Of a stretch of DNA of 24,396 nt, positions 22,478-24,396 are shown piece by piece. The notes beneath the pieces were generated by a model. The model searched no databases. It worked only from the letters and a program-made list of their open reading frames with translations, and was not told the origin of the DNA. The stretch spans positions 1 to 24,396 of the forward strand of contig DATAID010000078.1 of the NCBI GenBank assembly GCA_036262835.1, in the 5' to 3' direction. The stretch's first letter is position 1. Every line of letters starts with the position of its first letter. The stretch comes from RBG-16-66-20 sp036262835 (GTDB taxonomy: Bacteria; Pseudomonadota; Gammaproteobacteria; Burkholderiales; SG8-39). The position numbers were made by a program, and so were the translations under genes.

Positions 22478-23628
22478 AGTCGGTCCGACTGAGCCGCGTC
22501 TCGATCCCGCTCACGATGGTGCACGCGGGCTCGATGTACGTGATCCAGAAGACCGAGCGCACGGTGATCGAGCTTCTGCTCGAGAACGGCATCACGGGCC
22601 TCGGCGAGACCTGGGGCACGCCCGAGGCCTACGCGCTCACCGGCAGATTCGCCAAAGGCTGGATCGGCAAGGACGCGCTCGATCGCCATGCGCTGCGCGA
22701 TGCGACCCTCGGCAAGAGCGGCTACGACAATCGCAACGGCCGCAACGGCCTCGCCTCCTTCGCGGGGCTGGACCTCGCCGCCTGGGACGCCGCCGCGCGC
22801 AGCCTCCAGCTCCCGCTCGCCGAGCTGATCGGCGCGCGGCGCCGCGAATCGATGGACGTGGTTTGCACGCTGCCTGCGGCGATCCTCGACAGGGCCGTGA
22901 CCCGCAAGGAGCTGACGACGCACCTGGATGTTCTTTCGAATACAAAACTTGTCGTCCAATTTGCCCAAGACCAGGTTGAAAAGTTCGGATTCAGAAATTT
23001 CAAGCTGAAAAGCGCCGCGTACTCCACCGAGTGGGACTGGAAGCTGCTGCACGAGCTGCGCGAGGCGATGCCCGAGGCGCGCATCCGCTTCGACCCCAAC
23101 GCCAACTACCCGCCCGCGGTGGCCACCGAGCTCTGCAGGCGTCTCGATGATCTCGGGCTCGAATTCTTCGAGGATCCGACCGGCGAGCTCGAAGCCATCG
23201 CCCGCCTGAAAGCCGCCGTGAAGACGCCCGTCGCCACCAACATGTGGGTGGTGCGCGACGAGCACCTCGCCCCCGCGATCCGGCGAAATGCCGTCGACGT
23301 CGTCCTCGGAGATCTCTTCATGTGGGGCGGGATCGACGCCTGGCGCCGCATGGCGCGCACGGCGAACGTTTTCGGCCTGAAGCCCGCGCTGCACAGCGTC
23401 TACGAAACCGGCATCGCGACCGTGGCCAACCTGCATCTCGCCTCGGCCCTGCCGGAAGTCGAGTATCCCAACGACGCCGGCCTGCATTTCCTTACCGCCG
23501 ACGTTTTGGCCGAGCCGCAGGTGGTGAGAAACGGCGCGATGAAGCTTCCGGGCGGCGCGGGCCTCGGCGTGGCGCTCGATCGAGCGAAACTGGACGCCCT
23601 GAGCGTCGAAGCCGCCGTAATCTCCTGA
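22456..23628 (+). CDS. enolase-superfamily dehydratase, glucarate-dehydratase-like
   Basis: A 390-residue member of the mandelate racemase/muconate-lactonizing/glucarate dehydratase group. Predicted active-site residues are Lys183 and Lys185 (FKLK), metal ligands Asp213 (FDPNA), Glu239 (FFEDP) and Asn262 (ATNMW), and the Asp286/His313 dyad (GDLFMWGG, ALHSVYETG). The Asn as third ligand and the His-Asp dyad are as in glucarate dehydratase, whereas muconate cycloisomerase uses Asp and a second barrel Lys. It should remove a proton next to a carboxylate and eliminate water. The TTG at 22456 is chosen because the conserved IKSVRLSRVSIPL start needs it; no ATG or GTG is available before ATG 22516. 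It overlaps the shortened enolase by 22 bases. Bases 22931-23010 are about 38% G+C. Confidence 0.87.
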   Translation: MAESAKIKSVRLSRVSIPLTMVHAGSMYVIQKTERTVIELLLENGITGLGETWGTPEAYALTGRFAKGWIGKDALDRHALRDATLGKSGYDNRNGRNGLASFAGLDLAAWDAAARSLQLPLAELIGARRRESMDVVCTLPAAILDRAVTRKELTTHLDVLSNTKLVVQFAQDQVEKFGFRNFKLKSAAYSTEWDWKLLHELREAMPEARIRFDPNANYPPAVATELCRRLDDLGLEFFEDPTGELEAIARLKAAVKTPVATNMWVVRDEHLAPAIRRNAVDVVLGDLFMWGGIDAWRRMARTANVFGLKPALHSVYETGIATVANLHLASALPEVEYPNDAGLHFLTADVLAEPQVVRNGAMKLPGGAGLGVALDRAKLDALSVEAAVIS

Positions 23629-23629
23629 G

Positions 23630-24396
23630 ATGGAGTGGTGGCTCGGCTATCTGGGGACCGGCGCGATCACCGGCTTTTTCGCGGGGCTCCTCGGCATCGG
23701 CGGCGGCGCGATCATCGTGCCGCTTTTCGTGCTGCTCTTCGAGGCGCAGGGGCTGCCGAAGGACCACATTCTGCATCTTGCCGTGGGCACGGCGATGGCG
23801 ACGATCCTCTTCACCTCGCTCTCGAGCGCGCGGGCGCACGCGAAGCGCGGCGCGATTCGCTGGGACCTGGCGGGGAAAATGACGCCGGGCATCCTCGCGG
23901 GCGGCCTCTTTGGCTCGTGGGTCGCGGGATTGGTTCCGGTGGCGGTGTTCGCAGCGCTTTTCGCGGCGGTCATCGTCCTCGCCGGCACCAGCATGCTGCT
24001 CGACTTGAAGCCCAAGCCCTCGCGCCAACCGCCGGGCCTGGCCGGATTGGCGGCGGCCGGCTTCACGATCAGCGCCCTCTCCGCCTTCGCCGCCGTGGGC
24101 GGCGCCTTCATGACGGTCCCGTTCATGCTCTGGTGCAACGTCCCGCTCCTCACTGCGATCGGCACCGCCGCGGCGATCGGATTCCCGATCGCGCTCGCGG
24201 GCACCGTCGGCTTCGTGACCTCTGGGCTCGGGGAGACGACGCTGCCGCCCTACAGCCTCGGCTTCGTGTTCCTGCCCGCGCTCGCCGGCGTGATCGTGGC
24301 GAGCATGCTGCTCGCGCCGCTCGGCGCCGCCACCGCGCACCGGCTGCCCACGAAGTGGATGAAGCGCATCAGCGCGCTGCTCCTGTACGCGATCGC
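23630..24396 (+). CDS. TauE/SafE-family membrane exporter (3' end outside window)
   Basis: The 255 visible residues show about eight hydrophobic segments and the TauE/SafE hallmark GFFAGLLGIGGGAIIVPLF (about 15-33) with a second, related repeat AFAAVGGAFMTVPFML in the latter half. Members move sulfite, sulfoacetate or other organic anions across the inner membrane. The ATG at 23630 lies one base after the enolase stop, so it is co-transcribed, and is probably the transporter for this arm. The frame is open to the right edge; the last residues and the stop are not seen. A Zn methyltransferase-like thiol enzyme upstream makes a sulfur-linked substrate conceivable, but that is inference. Confidence 0.86.
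   Translation, partial: MEWWLGYLGTGAITGFFAGLLGIGGGAIIVPLFVLLFEAQGLPKDHILHLAVGTAMATILFTSLSSARAHAKRGAIRWDLAGKMTPGILAGGLFGSWVAGLVPVAVFAALFAAVIVLAGTSMLLDLKPKPSRQPPGLAGLAAAGFTISALSAFAAVGGAFMTVPFMLWCNVPLLTAIGTAAAIGFPIALAGTVGFVTSGLGETTLPPYSLGFVFLPALAGVIVASMLLAPLGAATAHRLPTKWMKRISALLLYAI

Noticed and set aside
22456..23628. Muconate cycloisomerase as the identity of the full-length enolase, given the adjacent intradiol dioxygenase
   Set aside because: The third metal ligand is Asn262 and there is an Asp286/His313 dyad, as in glucarate dehydratase, not the Asp plus second-lysine arrangement of muconate cycloisomerase.

Overview
The window is a gene-dense, high-GC stretch (sampled coding blocks about 70-77% G+C) from a Gram-negative bacterium. 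Gene content suggests a soil or freshwater betaproteobacterium of the Burkholderiales type: acyl-CoA synthetases, CaiB-type CoA-transferase, crotonases, PQQ enzyme, c-type cytochrome and TonB receptor. The lineage is an inference from gene content and composition; there is no rRNA or other phylogenetic marker here. I see no tRNA, rRNA, CRISPR array, insertion sequence or phage gene, and no stretch over 300 bases without a gene.

Layout. (1) Bases 1-1426, minus strand: two exported proteins of unknown role, a DUF2846-like lipoprotein cut by the left edge and a 350-residue secreted protein. Their base composition is near 50% G+C, unlike the rest, and a short palindromic dispersed repeat (about 1491-1520) separates them from the next unit. 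(2) 1528-3210, minus strand: a three-gene unit of a calycin-like small protein, a coiled-coil/tail-anchored small protein and an HSDL2/citronellol-dehydrogenase-like SDR. (3) 3249-8034, plus strand: acyl-CoA synthetase, PP2C phosphatase, Ser/Thr kinase, DUF1989 protein, glutathione S-transferase and a free-standing biotin carrier, all overlapping or nearly touching. (4) 8085-11962, plus strand: a sorbosone-dehydrogenase-type PQQ enzyme, a dihaem cytochrome c and a TonB-dependent receptor that closely resembles E. coli YncD/PqqU, the PQQ importer. This reads as a self-contained periplasmic oxidation module that takes its cofactor from outside.

(5) 11959-24396 is a two-armed catabolic locus around a 40-bp control region (19836-19875). 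The minus arm has nine genes with junctions from 19-nt overlaps to 8-nt gaps: pcaH-pcaG-marR-crotonase-EamA-CaiB-crotonase-acyl-CoA ligase-MFS. The plus arm has five: HMG-CoA-lyase-like, MetE-C-like Zn methyltransferase, a shortened enolase-superfamily protein, a full-length glucarate-dehydratase-like enolase, and a TauE/SafE exporter cut by the right edge. The control region carries a perfect inverted repeat GTTGACA/TGTCAAC, a candidate operator for the MarR protein or a pair of opposed -35 boxes.

The two arms probably serve one pathway: uptake, CoA activation or transfer, ring cleavage by an intradiol dioxygenase, hydration/dehydration and C-C cleavage. It is not a standard protocatechuate operon, because pcaB, pcaC, pcaD, pcaI and pcaJ are absent from the window. 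The most unusual parts are the shortened enolase paired with an intact one, the lyase whose catalytic Cys is a His, the linkage of a PqqU-like receptor to its likely client enzyme, and many short low-GC patches inside otherwise very GC-rich genes.
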